64,000 nt of DNA, taken from positions 1 to 64,000 of the forward strand of contig WNNJ02002232.1 in the NCBI GenBank assembly GCA_012934845.2, in the 5' to 3' direction. The DNA is from Pomphorhynchus laevis (taxonomy: Eukaryota; Acanthocephala; Palaeacanthocephala; Echinorhynchida; Pomphorhynchidae). Position numbers and translations under genes: made by a program. Within the stretch, counting starts at the first letter, position 1, and each line of letters opens with the position of its first letter. Below the pieces are notes generated by a model, which worked only from the letters and a program-made list of their open reading frames with translations, was not told where the DNA came from and ran no database searches. Shown here piece after piece: positions 1 to 8,767 of this stretch.

Positions 1-120
1 CGGTCTAGGGATTTGATTGATGATGGACTGTGATGGTTTCCAATACCCAGTTTTGTCCGTTTCCCCCGTTTACTAATTAGTAACAACTATAATGCCGTAT
101 CGCTCTGCGATCCGGGGGCA
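1..120. repeat. Dispersed repeat next to a PLE
   Basis: This stretch is recognisably similar to 21215-21318: both hold the string for tctagggatttgatt, a pyrimidine-rich middle and a close ending gcgatccgggg. Here it stops at the AT microsatellite that begins the PLE. No coding potential is seen. It is an unclassified dispersed repeat that serves as the left flank of the inverted PLE pair. Confidence 0.6.
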
Positions 121-365
121 GGCTGCAAATATATATATATATATATATATATTCAATGAAAGTGTTAAACCAGAATTCAAAGCAAGAAAAACAGTTTTTT
201 TGCAAACGTTTCGGTCCCTTACTGGACCTTCCTCAGTGCTGTTGTACAATTTCAAAATTTGCAACATTACAGAAAATATTTATCTGAACGAAAGCTGACG
301 TGTGACTAGCGTGGCTCCGGAAGAGTTGATTTTTATCAAATTGAAATTTTGACGATTGTTTATTA

Positions 366-665
366 TAGGTCGTTAAATGGATGGTCATTGGTATTTAAAG
401 ATCTATCAGTCATCAACTGACCTATCCAATATTTTTCACGGCGTTTTCGCTTTGCGTTGTCTACTATTGGGCCGTCGATAATAGTCTTCGACATCCGATG
501 TTCTGGATTCTCCACCAAGTGAGCAACCGCGCCGTCTGCTCCCGTTCGCTTGTTACGCAAATCCTTTCGGCGATTGTTGGCCCTTATATTATATTTGGTA
601 CTGGTTTGACCAATATATTGGGCGGAGCAGTCTAAACAGAGATGTTCGTAAATGATGCATCGACG
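366..665 (-). pseudogene. GIY-YIG endonuclease, C-terminal part of a canonical PLE
   Basis: The minus-strand frame gives a Cys pair followed by AQYIGQTS, then RANNRRKDLRNKR, a HLVENPEHRM stretch and a terminal EKYWIGQL before the stop at about 366. YIGQT and the downstream Arg and Glu belong to the GIY-YIG fold that PLEs use to nick target DNA. The nuclease closes the ORF, so this is the usual C-terminal-EN PLE type, unlike the Naiad at 5-8 kb. The reverse transcriptase is missing because the copy is 5'-truncated at 665. The mirror copy keeps only the last 36 codons (662-773, plus strand). Confidence 0.75.
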
Positions 666-904
666 ACCCAATAGTAAACAACGCAAAGCGAAAACGCCGT
701 GAAAAATATTGGATAGGTCAGTTGATGACTGATAGATCTTTAAATACCAATGACCATCCATTTAACGACCTATAATAAACAATCGTCAAAATTTCAATTT
801 GATAAAAATCAACGATTCTTCCGGAGCCACGCTAGTCACACGTCAGCTTTCGTTCAGATAAATATTTTCTGTAATGTTGCAAATTTTGAAATTGTACAAC
901 AGCA

Positions 905-939
905 CTGAGGAAGGTCCAGTAAGGGACCGAAACGTTTGC
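905..939 (+). ncRNA. Hammerhead-like motif in PLE 3' UTR (mirror copy near 188-222)
   Basis: CTGAGGA (905-911) is followed after one extra A by GGTCC (913-917), a loop, GGACC (924-928) and GAAAC (929-933). This is the order of a hammerhead core around helix II. Stem III would be the minimal ACGT. The extra A and a short stem I (GCA/TGC) make activity doubtful. The same motif lies on the minus strand in the left copy. Confidence 0.45.
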
Positions 940-1044
940 AAAAAAACTGTTTTTCTTGCTTTGAATTCTGGTTTAACACTTTCATTGAAAATATTTGGTG
1001 AGTCTTCGAATGACCCCAGAGCGCGGTTCAACCACAATCTACAA

Positions 1045-1097
<53 letters not shown>

Positions 1098-1241
1098 TAT
1101 GTTTTCCTCATGAAGAGGCATAAACACCAGGCAGCATTCTATATATCCTCATTAGACTAAGAAATAGAACCGGATTATTCTAGCATTATTTAAAGTCGCT
1201 AAGTATGTTCAGTCATCCTATGTGTGACAACAAACTTCACA

Positions 1242-1283
1242 ACGGTATACGCGTTTCGCTCTTACGGAGCTCATCAGTACCGT
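1242..1283 (-). ncRNA. Minimal type I hammerhead ribozyme
   Basis: Read on the minus strand: stem I ACGGTA, core CTGATGA, stem II GCTC with loop CGTAA and GAGC, core GAAA, palindromic stem III ACGCGT, cleavage triplet GTA, and stem I partner TACCGT. Stem I pairs over all 6 bp, stem II over 4 bp with the canonical G-C at 10.1-11.1, and all conserved core bases are present. The very short palindromic stem III is the form known from PLEs and retrozymes, where the active state is thought to be a dimer. Its role would be self-cleavage of tandem element transcripts. Activity is inferred. Confidence 0.8.
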
Positions 1284-1715
1284 CACTTCAATAATCATCC
1301 ATAGGCACCTTAACACACGCTTAAACAGTGTGTAAAGCTCGAAAAACAGAACTATCCTCAATCTAAATCATTAGAGGGAATTTAGCATAAGCTCTGTGCA
1401 TGACTAAATCTTTATGTGCACTATCTTCATGAGGAAAACATAATGATTTATTTATGAGTATACATTTGGTGTCCCAGGGCAGATGTAACATCAAATTCTT
1501 TTTTATATTTGTACACTTTAAAGTAACCATGTAAAACGACATTTCTATTAAAAGGAATTTAGTGCCTGATGCATGGTTAAACCGCAATACGCACTGCCAT
1601 GCACATAGCTTATGCTAAATCCCTTTATTAATTAAGATAAAGGATATTTCTGTTTTCTGAGCTTTAAACACTGTTTAAGCGTGTGTCAAGGTGCCTATAG
1701 ATGATTATTGAAGTC

Positions 1716-1757
1716 ACAGTACTGATAAGCTCCGTAAGAGCGAAACGCGTTTACCGT
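1716..1757 (+). ncRNA. Decayed hammerhead, mirror copy
   Basis: This is the plus-strand counterpart of the ribozyme at 1242-1283. Stem II (GCTC/GAGC) and GAAACGCGT are kept, but the core reads CTGATAA, stem I has one mismatch and the triplet is GTT. Loss of the conserved core G predicts an inactive ribozyme. Confidence 0.65.
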
Positions 1758-2009
1758 TGTTAAGTTTGTCGTCACACATAGTATGACTGGGCACACGTAG
1801 TGACTTTGAATATTGCGAGAATAATTCGGTTCTATTTTTTGGTCTGATAAGGATATGTAATGCTACAGACTATATAATGCTACATTCTATAGAATGATGA
1901 CTACTAACGGCTTCATTGCCACAGACGTTTTCGTTTCGCACGCTTTTTGCCACATGTTGGTAGCTCGTAAGAATACTGACTATCAACTTTTATCCTTTGA
2001 GATTTGACT

Positions 2010-2075
2010 CAATCGGGATTCGAGCTGTCGCTCTCCGTACCTGGCTTGGGCTCTTGACTGCTAGGCTACGAATCC
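2010..2075 (-). repeat. tRNA-derived SINE-like fragment
   Basis: On the minus strand, TAGCCTAGCAGT (2057-2068) resembles a Pol III A box. AGCTCGAATCCC (2015-2026) downstream resembles a B box. Spacing is that of a tRNA with a long variable arm, Leu/Ser-like. The acceptor stem does not close cleanly, so a functional tRNA gene is unlikely. It is a tRNA pseudogene or the head of a SINE. Confidence 0.4.
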
Positions 2076-2169
2076 AGGATTACCAGATTTCACACAGTAT
2101 ATGAAACCTTTCATCATGATCTCCAGAAACTGCATTGTCCGAGATGCTCTCTGGCATGCTTATTATAGA

Positions 2170-2490
2170 TTGTTTCGTATGGGATCATGAAGATCGATTG
2201 AAATCGGGACTGGTGATCCTTTATTGGATGCTTATTTATTGAATAGTTGCTATGTCACACAAGGTGACTTTCGCATTGAAAACCAGCTACAGAATCATTC
2301 CTTCATGTTATCCAATTCCATACATATAAGATTTATGGAATTAGATAACATGAATGAAGGATTCCGTAGCTGGTTTTCAATTTGAAAGTTACCTTGTGTG
2401 ACCTAGCAACTATTCCCTAAATAAAAAAGCATCCATCAAAGGATCACTAGTCCAGATTTCAATCGATCTTCATGATCCCAAACGAAACAA
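2170..2490. mobile_element. Palindromic foldback (MITE-like), about 320 bp
   Basis: The left arm (2170-2321) and right arm (2334-2490) are near-perfect reverse complements with a spacer of about 12 bp; outer ends begin ttgtttcg and end cgaaacaa. No coding capacity is seen. A diverged half-copy lies at 63487-63610, showing it is a dispersed family. It may be a MITE or a fused pair of short retroelements; the ends do not identify a superfamily. Confidence 0.7.
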
Positions 2491-2534
2491 TATATATACA
2501 TTTGTATATATATATGATTACATAATCGTTACAT

Positions 2535-3615
2535 CGCTATATACATCAGTATCAAATTAAGAGGGGATTGCAGGTGTCGAAGCAGTGCACAAGAAAGCAA
2601 AATGGAAAAAGTGTGAAGCCACCAGCAGTCGTCAGTAAGATGAACTATCACACGCCGTTTCGGCTGCCTCTGTGACATTGTGAAAATGCATTTCCGACAT
2701 CTAGCTTAAATTGTTGGTGGCGTTAGCTCTTAAATCCAACAATTTGCAATGCAGACCATCATAAACAACCAGAGGATCAAACTTTCGGATGCTTGACTGT
2801 AAGAAACCGAGATTGAGTGGATCAATTCTTTCTATGTAATCATTAAGAGTTTCGTTTGAATCGGTATTGCTCGAGATTGCGAATAGCAATTCTTTCCGTA
2901 TATTTAAGTAAGTGTTCGAATCGAGCATATTCTTCAGTCTGCAAACTCTCGTCACTCCTAGACGGTCATGTGATAGCCGGCAGCCATCGTCAGTAAGATG
3001 AACTATCACACGCCGTTTCGGCTGCCTCTGTGACATTGTGAAAATGCATTTCCGACATCTAGCTTAAATTGTTGGTGGCGTTAGCTCTTAAATCCAACAA
3101 TTTGCAATGCAGACCATCATAAACAACCAGAGGATCAAACTTTCGGATGCTTGACTGTAAGAAACCGAGATTGAGTGGATCAATTCTTTCTATGTAATCA
3201 TAAGAGTTTCGTTTGAATCTATATTGCTCGAGATTGAGATAAGCAATTCTTTTCATATGTTTGGGTACTTGAGCAATACCGATTCCAACGAAACTCTTAA
3301 AATTACATAGAAAGTGTTGATCTACTCAATCTCGGTTTCTTACAGTCTAGCATACGAAAGTTTATCCTCTGGTTGTTAATGATGGTCTGCATTGCAGATT
3401 GTAGTATTTAAGAGCTAACGCCACCAACAATTTTAGCTAGATGTCGGAAATGCATTTTCACAATGTCACAGAGGCAGCCGAAACGGCGTGTGATAGTTCA
3501 TCTTACTGACGATGGCTGGATGTTTCACAATTTTTCCATTTTGCCTTCTTGTGCATTGCACAAAACCTGCAATTCCCTCTTCATTAGGTACTGATGTATA
3601 TAGCGATGTTACGTC
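2535..3615. repeat. Tandem plus inverted array of a PLE-associated repeat
   Basis: A unit of about 250 bp occurs at 2627-2874 and again at 2985-3235 (period about 358 bp, few differences). It is then inverted at about 3280-3510. The outer segments 2535-2620 and 3510-3615 also mirror each other, so the whole array is one large inverted repeat with an internal duplication. It joins directly to the PLE RT fragment at 3615-4110; such tandem and inverted arrangements are typical of PLE insertion. Confidence 0.6.
2701..3036 (-). pseudogene. Unrecognised repeat-encoded ORF
   Basis: A 111-codon frame begins MSQRQPKRRVIVHLTDDGCR and is repeated, more decayed, at 3059-3256 (minus). A related version lies at 13854-14066 (plus). 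Conservation across copies suggests it was once coding. I see no motif that names a function. Given the context it may be an N-terminal part of a PLE ORF, but this is inference. Confidence 0.35.
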
Positions 3616-4110
3616 TTATGTCACACGCCTTGTGGATTCTTATATTGAGTTGTACACTGAAGTTAGCTTTTTGAGAAATTCTGAGGTGTTCTTTACGTAA
3701 CTTTGTATCGTAATGACTACTGTTTTTAACAACTTGTCATGATATTTAGATAATTCCTCAGTAGTTGTATGGATGTTGCTGATAATCGGGCGACCTTTTG
3801 CTGGAAAATCGGTTTTTTGTGAATTTTAGGCAGCATATAAAATGTGCCCGGTTTTACCTGTTGACCAACGTTAAGTAATTTGCTCGCGGTTTCTTTGTCA
3901 AGCATATTTAAACTTTGATATTCCAGTACAAACTATCTTAAATCATTATTTGTCCTCTCTATCATTTCAATATTTGAAGGTTCATAAGTTATCGATGTTA
4001 GTTGTTTCATGGCCTCGTTTATGTAATCATTATAACCCATATCACAAATTGTCCACTTTTATCCGCTTTTTTATGACAATATTTTTCTCTCTTCGATATT
4101 GTTGTATTTC
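3615..4110 (-). pseudogene. PLE reverse transcriptase fragment (fingers region)
   Basis: The minus strand reads GTFYMLPKIHKKPI, then GRPIISNIHTTTEELSKYHDKLL and SYVKNTSEFLKKL, with frame interruptions. The LPKIHK and GRPIIS blocks are the conserved N-terminal RT motifs of Penelope-like elements. Upstream residues (LNVGQQVKPGT) fit the same family. The palm catalytic motifs are absent, so this is a fragment. Confidence 0.7.
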
Positions 4111-4256
4111 ATATCTTTCGATGGAAGTTATATTTGATTTTCATTTTTTGTTGGGGTTAATTTGGATTTGATCAAATTATTTTATCTGCTTATTTTAAAA
4201 ATGCTCATTTTATTACTATTTTTTAACTAATTTATCAAATTATTTATAATTTATAG

Positions 4257-4433
4257 GAGTCGCTTAACGTTTGGGACTTAGTTGAAGGCATTAATGGTAC
4301 AAGTGTAATCAGTTTATCGTGGTTTGCTGCTTATAAGTTAGACCAGCTAAGAAATCAAATAATGGAAGCATTCAAAAGCTACTATGGTCATACGCACAAC
4401 ACTACCACTATGTCGTCAATGCTGGCTTATCTG
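4257..4433 (+). CDS. MED12: MED12, internal exon (Mediator kinase module)
   Basis: The exon lies between a ttatag acceptor and a gttagt donor and is open for 59 codons, ending in phase 0. It encodes NVWDLVEGINGTSVISLSW followed by a hydrophobic/basic stretch and YYGHTH. This matches the MED12 segment NLWELFEGLK...LSWGWFG...YHTH that precedes the Gln-rich tail in animals. MED12 activates Cyclin C-CDK8 and links the kinase module to core Mediator in the nucleus. Earlier exons lie left of the window or in unseen decayed sequence. Identification rests on remembered family sequence. Confidence 0.7.
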
Positions 4434-5008
4434 GTTAGTGATGTGTGCTAGTGTTTTTTATAAATACTGTGAAAGTTTTGTAGAACTATTATATAACTTG
4501 GTTAAATTGTTATATAAAATAATATTCTTTTCGCTACAACGTTCGTACATTTTAGAATGATTATATAATAGAAAATTATTTCTTGTTTAAAACTTTTAAT
4601 GAAAAATAGATTTGCGGATGAATCAAATAATAGTGCATTTAATAAAACATCCAGAAGAAAATATCCGTATTTTACAATCAGTTTCGTCTAATTTCTCGCT
4701 TCAAGCTATAAAATATTTTTATAGCGTTTGATATTATAAATATATAAAAAATATTCAAACACCGTTGATATAGAAATAAACGAATTCAATCAAGCACACG
4801 TAAAAAATAACATGTAAATTGCTCAACTAACAATATAATGACTTATGCATTGATCATGATGTCATGTATATGCTCAACTTGCATTATAATGAAACCGAAT
4901 TGCATATAAATAAACAAAATAAATTAAATAAAGCGCACATCTGTTAAAATAGCAGACACCAAAATTAAATAATTTTTCGAAAAGTATTACTAGGCCACCA
5001 GACAAGTC
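4434..5008 (+). other. MED12 intron, 5' part
   Basis: AT-rich, no reading frame with family resemblance. The intron runs to 9786 and holds the Naiad element and a MULE fragment. Confidence 0.6.
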
Positions 5009-5236
5009 AAATCAAATCAGCTAACTGAGTCTACGTATTTAATATAATTATAAACTAAACAAAAGATAATAATGCTAAATCAAAATTTAATAATTAAATA
5101 ATAAAATAAATAATTGTTTTTAGATTTTCTATAATTTAAATCAAGTTAAAATAAAAAAATTAAAATTTAAAATAAACGTCATTTTTATGAATTGACTAAT
5201 AAATAACAGACGTTGTATCAGAATAAGAATTAGAGG

Positions 5237-5330
5237 TCATAAGGAGGAACTGATATGCTATCAGGTTTCGGCCCCTAACTCTTCTACCCAGCATAGCAGC
5301 GGGGCCAAATACATGCTTATGAAGTATTTC
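5237..5330 (-). ncRNA. Conserved folded RNA segment of Naiad 3' region
   Basis: The segment recurs at 27957-28045, 44827-44917 and 54706-54795. Helices: hairpin CTGATA/TATCAG (5250-5264); helix gcccc (5271-5275) with ggggc (5301-5305); hairpin around aaatac/gtattt (5306-5330). On the minus strand it shows GAAAC after the second helix, and in the other three copies CTGATGA about 22 nt later (here CTTATGA). The core strings are those of a hammerhead, but the order is not canonical. Two C-G pairs of the second helix are both T-A in the 54.7-kb copy, supporting the fold. Confidence 0.6.
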
Positions 5331-5373
5331 CTCTGAAATAACTATCTAGTATCTTATTCTAACACAAAGTATA

Positions 5374-6559
5374 TTATTTATTATCCATCCATAAAAATTT
5401 GCCACTTAAGAGTTTAAATTTATTCTTTATATTATTGTGTTGATTTATATATTTTACTATTTTCTGCTTGATGTTATTTTTATAGTAACCTAGTTTAAAA
5501 TATGTATCTATTAAATTATTTAAATGATTTTGAACGAAAGCCAATATCGTTACATATTGTTGCAATTCTTAAAATTTCATTATTTAATGTATTATATTTT
5601 ATATTATATGGTATGCATGAATGCTCATGCAAAAATATGTTTCTTGTAAATTTAAATATGTCATCTTTACGATATAAATTAATAGTAGTTTTAGTTAATG
5701 TTAATTTAATGTTCATATCTAGATATACACCTTCTTTATCATTAATATTGGTTTTGTTAAGAATAAGGCTTTCTGGATAAATTTGTTCACTAATTGAACA
5801 AAAATTATTAGAATTAAATACACATATATCATCAATGTATCGAAACATATATTTCATATATTTACATTGTTTAGATTTAGTTTTTACACAGTTATGAACA
5901 AATTCATATTCTATAAAGCTTAAAAACAAGTCAGCTATAATTGGGCTACTATTACCACCCATTGGAACACCTTTTACTTGTCTAAATATAGATGTTCCTA
6001 CTTTTAAATAATTTTGATTTATCAAAATATTTAAGGATTTTATTAATTCAATTTTATCCATATATTTATATTTACTTGATGGTTAAAGTTTTGTTAGATA
6101 GGCGTTATAATTATTATAACATATATATGTATATCTTTTTCCGAATATAATATTAATTAATTTTACTAACGCTTCTTTAATATCTACTAAATCTAGATTT
6201 GTATAAAGCGTACTAAAATCGTATGTATTTATATTTTGAAAATTTATTCCTTTTGTCTGTTCTAAAAATTCTTTTGTAGAATTAATACTGAAATAGTGTT
6301 TTATACCAGTATTAATTTCGATTACCTTGCAATATTTTTTAAAGTGTGCTTTAATTACTTTAAGTATTTTATTCATATAGACAAAAAGAAGTTTTAATGT
6401 ACATATAAACGCACTACGTATGAACCTAGGTTTTATTGGATTTTTATGTAATTTTGGATTCCAATATAATATAGGTAGAGTTTTATTATCTGATTCAACC
6501 TTTATACCCTTTTTATTCATTATAGAACAGTGACTTGTAATAATTGTTTCTAAACTCAA
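5374..6559 (-). pseudogene. Naiad reverse transcriptase
   Basis: Blocks in order: LPILYWNPKLHKNPIKPRFI, YDFSTLYTNL (motif A region), FRQVKGVPMGGNSSP (motif B), FRYIDDICVF (motif C, YIDD at 5828-5839), then VYLDMNIKL and YRKDDIF, and a C-terminus ending SGKFLWMDNK. The YIDD catalytic pair is intact. The domain is spread over at least three frames, so breaks are present. PLE RTs share ancestry with telomerase RT and prime at nicked targets. It lies downstream of the nuclease, as expected for a Naiad. Confidence 0.8.
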
Positions 6560-7010
6560 CTCACTACGTTCATATGTTAGATTTACATTTTAATCATTAG
6601 AATTAACCTCTTTCATTAGTATATCATAATAAAGCTTTTTGCATATGAAGACAAAGTTATTACTAGCTTTATCAATAGTTGTAATTATAAAGTAATCCTT
6701 TAATTTAGTAAGTTATTTATACATATCCTTTTTAATTTTATCTTTCCTTTTGTAATTGTTTGTTATTTTCATTTTATTTTTAATTTTATCAAATATACAT
6801 TCTTTCTAAATGTTTATCTTAGATATATTCGAGCTTTCACTATTAATCAGCTTACTAAAGTAATCATTTAAGTTATTATATAACGAATTGTAAATTTTAT
6901 TTTTGTCGTTGTTATTATTTAATCTATATTTATACCATTTTGATAGCAGCTTTCTTAATTCACAATTTTCAATTAATTCTAGATTATGGGTACATATATG
7001 TTCATTTATT

Positions 7011-7916
7011 TTATTCAAAACTAAGACTTTTACAATTGCATTCTGTTTCCATTATGTTTCTAATATTATCATTACATATTGATTTTAATTCTTTTTTATA
7101 ATTACAAATTTTTCGTCCTAATGGTGGTAGGAGTTTATACCTTATTTTAGGAATATATTTACTTAAATCTAACCCTATTATTTCTTTACTTTTAGAATTA
7201 TTTAAAAGTCCGGCTATATATATGTTATCTATACATTTATTAATGAAGTTTATGGTTAATGTATATTTTCTATTGTTATTATTAACATTTATTGTACGAT
7301 TATAGTATTTTGTATTACAATAACTGTCTATTATACAACTTAGCCTATCATAGTCGTTAATTAATTTTTGATTTATTGAACATATGATATCTTTAGAAAA
7401 ACTTCTTATATTTACATAAAGATCTTTTAGCTTATTATCACTTAAAAGTTGTTTTAATATTTCTAATCGTTCATTTATATACATATCTTTTTTAATATTT
7501 TTAACTCTATTTTTCCTATTCCTTTTATCACCATGACTTCTTGGTTTGCGTTTAACCGGATTATTATAATATAGTTGTTTATTATGCATTATACTACTTC
7601 TGTCAATTCCTTGTACCACATCATTCAATCCTAATGGGTACATGGAATTAAGCGTTTTAATCCAAAAATCTTCTTTTTCTAATAGTTTTTGATTTAATAT
7701 TGAAATGTTTTCTTCGATAATATGTTCTAAAATAAATAATTTACAGTTTTTAATATCATGTCCTATTAATCTCATATGTTTATGAAATATAGTTTGACTA
7801 TTATGCTGTATATTATATATGTGTTGCCTAAACCTAGTTTTTAACATTTGATATGTTTTTCCTATATATTGCAATCCACATGTACATTGTATAAGATACA
7901 CTACACCTGCGGTATT
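7011..7916 (-). pseudogene. Naiad N-terminal GIY-YIG nuclease and CxC linker
   Basis: The frame opens GVVYLIQCTCGLQYIGKT, then R-F-R-Q-H, HKHMRLIGHD and EDFWIKTLNSMYPLGLND. This gives GIY-like and YIG motifs, the Cys-Cys-His-His zinc-binding set seen in PLE nucleases, and the catalytic Arg and Glu. A basic stretch (KRKPRSHGDKRNRKNR) follows and the block ends ETECNCKS, the CxC motif. No in-frame ATG precedes GVVYL before a stop, so the true start is lost, in another frame, or on a separate exon (ccgcag just before GTGTAG could be an acceptor). This is the best preserved part of the element. Confidence 0.8.
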
Positions 7917-7996
7917 GCAGTTTCAATAATTATTAATATTTAATGAAAAACATTTGTTTGTCGTATTACTTACAATACAATTATTATTATTTATAA

Positions 7997-8061
7997 CATC
8001 AACCGCCATAAAGTAAGGAATCAACCGCCAATAAGTAAGGAATCAACCGCCATAAAGTAAT
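7997..8061. repeat. 22-bp tandem repeat, three units
   Basis: Three near-identical units built on atcaaccgccataaagtaag lie at the 5' side of the Naiad element (minus orientation). They may be the 5' UTR or pseudo-LTR repeat of the element. Confidence 0.7.
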
Positions 8062-8765
8062 TAAAAGCCGCGAAAGAAAAACCAACCTTCAAAACCATTA
8101 ATAAAACAATGTTGTTAAAAGATTAAAAGCAGGAGTCAATTATAATTCAATTATAAATTATAATCAAATGTATTACAATACATTAAATTAGTTTGATTCT
8201 ATATAAATTAAACTATTTTGGAATCATTTGAATTATTTAACGATATTTAGAAAATATATTACATTGTGATTTAGTTTATTTAAAAATTTCTATCAGCAAT
8301 GTTGATACAACATTTGGGAAGGAAAAGACTGTATCTATCTAATTATACAATCTTGTTCGTTTAATTAAACTTTATTAGCAAAATGTCTATTTGTACCAAA
8401 ATGGATTAATATATAATGCGTGTGAATTTCTATCGCAGTTTTTGTAAAATAAATTTTATTAAGCGGAATGTTTTGTTTTTGGTATTTTTATTTTAGCGAG
8501 AATTTTAATGAAATATTTATTGTGGTTAAAATATTTAACATTTAAATCATTATTATTTATCTTAGTTCACTTTAAATCTGCTAAACGATTTGCAGATATT
8601 TTATGTTAAGGTAATTTTTATTGCATATTTAATAATAATTCTTGTTATTTTGAATTCCTTCTATTTCAAATTTTTGATCTTTTTATAAAATGGGGTTTTA
8701 TCGACTCTATTAGCGTAATTACCGCATTGGCCATAATTTCACTGGAATCTATTAATTTTTGTTGG
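8062..8765. other. Intronic AT-rich sequence
   Basis: No gene, RNA or repeat recognised. Confidence 0.5.
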
Positions 8766-8767
8766 CA

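Larger units (their letters stand above)
121..1094. mobile_element. Canonical PLE, two 5'-truncated copies head to head
   Basis: The sequence from about 152-480 reappears as its reverse complement at about 661-990, so two copies of the same 3' end diverge from a junction near 661. The left copy reads on the minus strand and is longer; the right copy reads on the plus strand. Both end in AT microsatellites (128-151 and 1045-1094). Truncated inverted pairs landing in microsatellites are typical of Penelope-like elements. Each copy carries the last codons of a GIY-YIG nuclease ORF and then a 3' UTR with a hammerhead-like motif. Confidence 0.8.
1139..1870. mobile_element. Inverted-repeat unit carrying hammerhead motifs (PLE- or retrozyme-like)
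   Basis: About 1139-1400 is mirrored by about 1600-1870 with moderate divergence. Each arm holds a hammerhead motif (1242-1283 minus, 1716-1757 plus). The 200-bp centre has a 74-codon minus-strand reading frame (1363-1587) that I do not recognise. A short string around 1098-1122 recurs inverted at 1427-1442, tying this unit to the preceding PLE. It may be a pair of inverted PLE pseudo-LTR segments or a small nonautonomous retrozyme. Confidence 0.55.
5009..8061 (-). mobile_element. Naiad-type Penelope-like element, near full length
   Basis: Read on the minus strand the order is a short 22-bp tandem repeat, GIY-YIG nuclease, CxC motif, reverse transcriptase, a structured 3' region and an AT-rich tail ending caaatcaaatcagctaac (5009 side). 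Nuclease before RT is the permuted layout described for the Naiad/Chlamys PLE clade, whose members link the two domains with a CxC motif. The coding region is split by several frame breaks, so it is not autonomous. Partial relatives lie at 17030, 20945, 26781, 27727, 44602, 49627 and 54515. It sits antisense in a MED12 intron. Confidence 0.85.

Noticed and set aside
2010-2075. Functional tRNA gene
   Set aside because: A- and B-box-like strings are present, but acceptor and T stems do not pair convincingly.
5237-5330. Calling the Naiad folded segment a canonical hammerhead
   Set aside because: CTGATGA lies downstream of GAAAC with a hairpin between, and no cleavage triplet with a fitting stem I was found; kept only as an unknown structured RNA.
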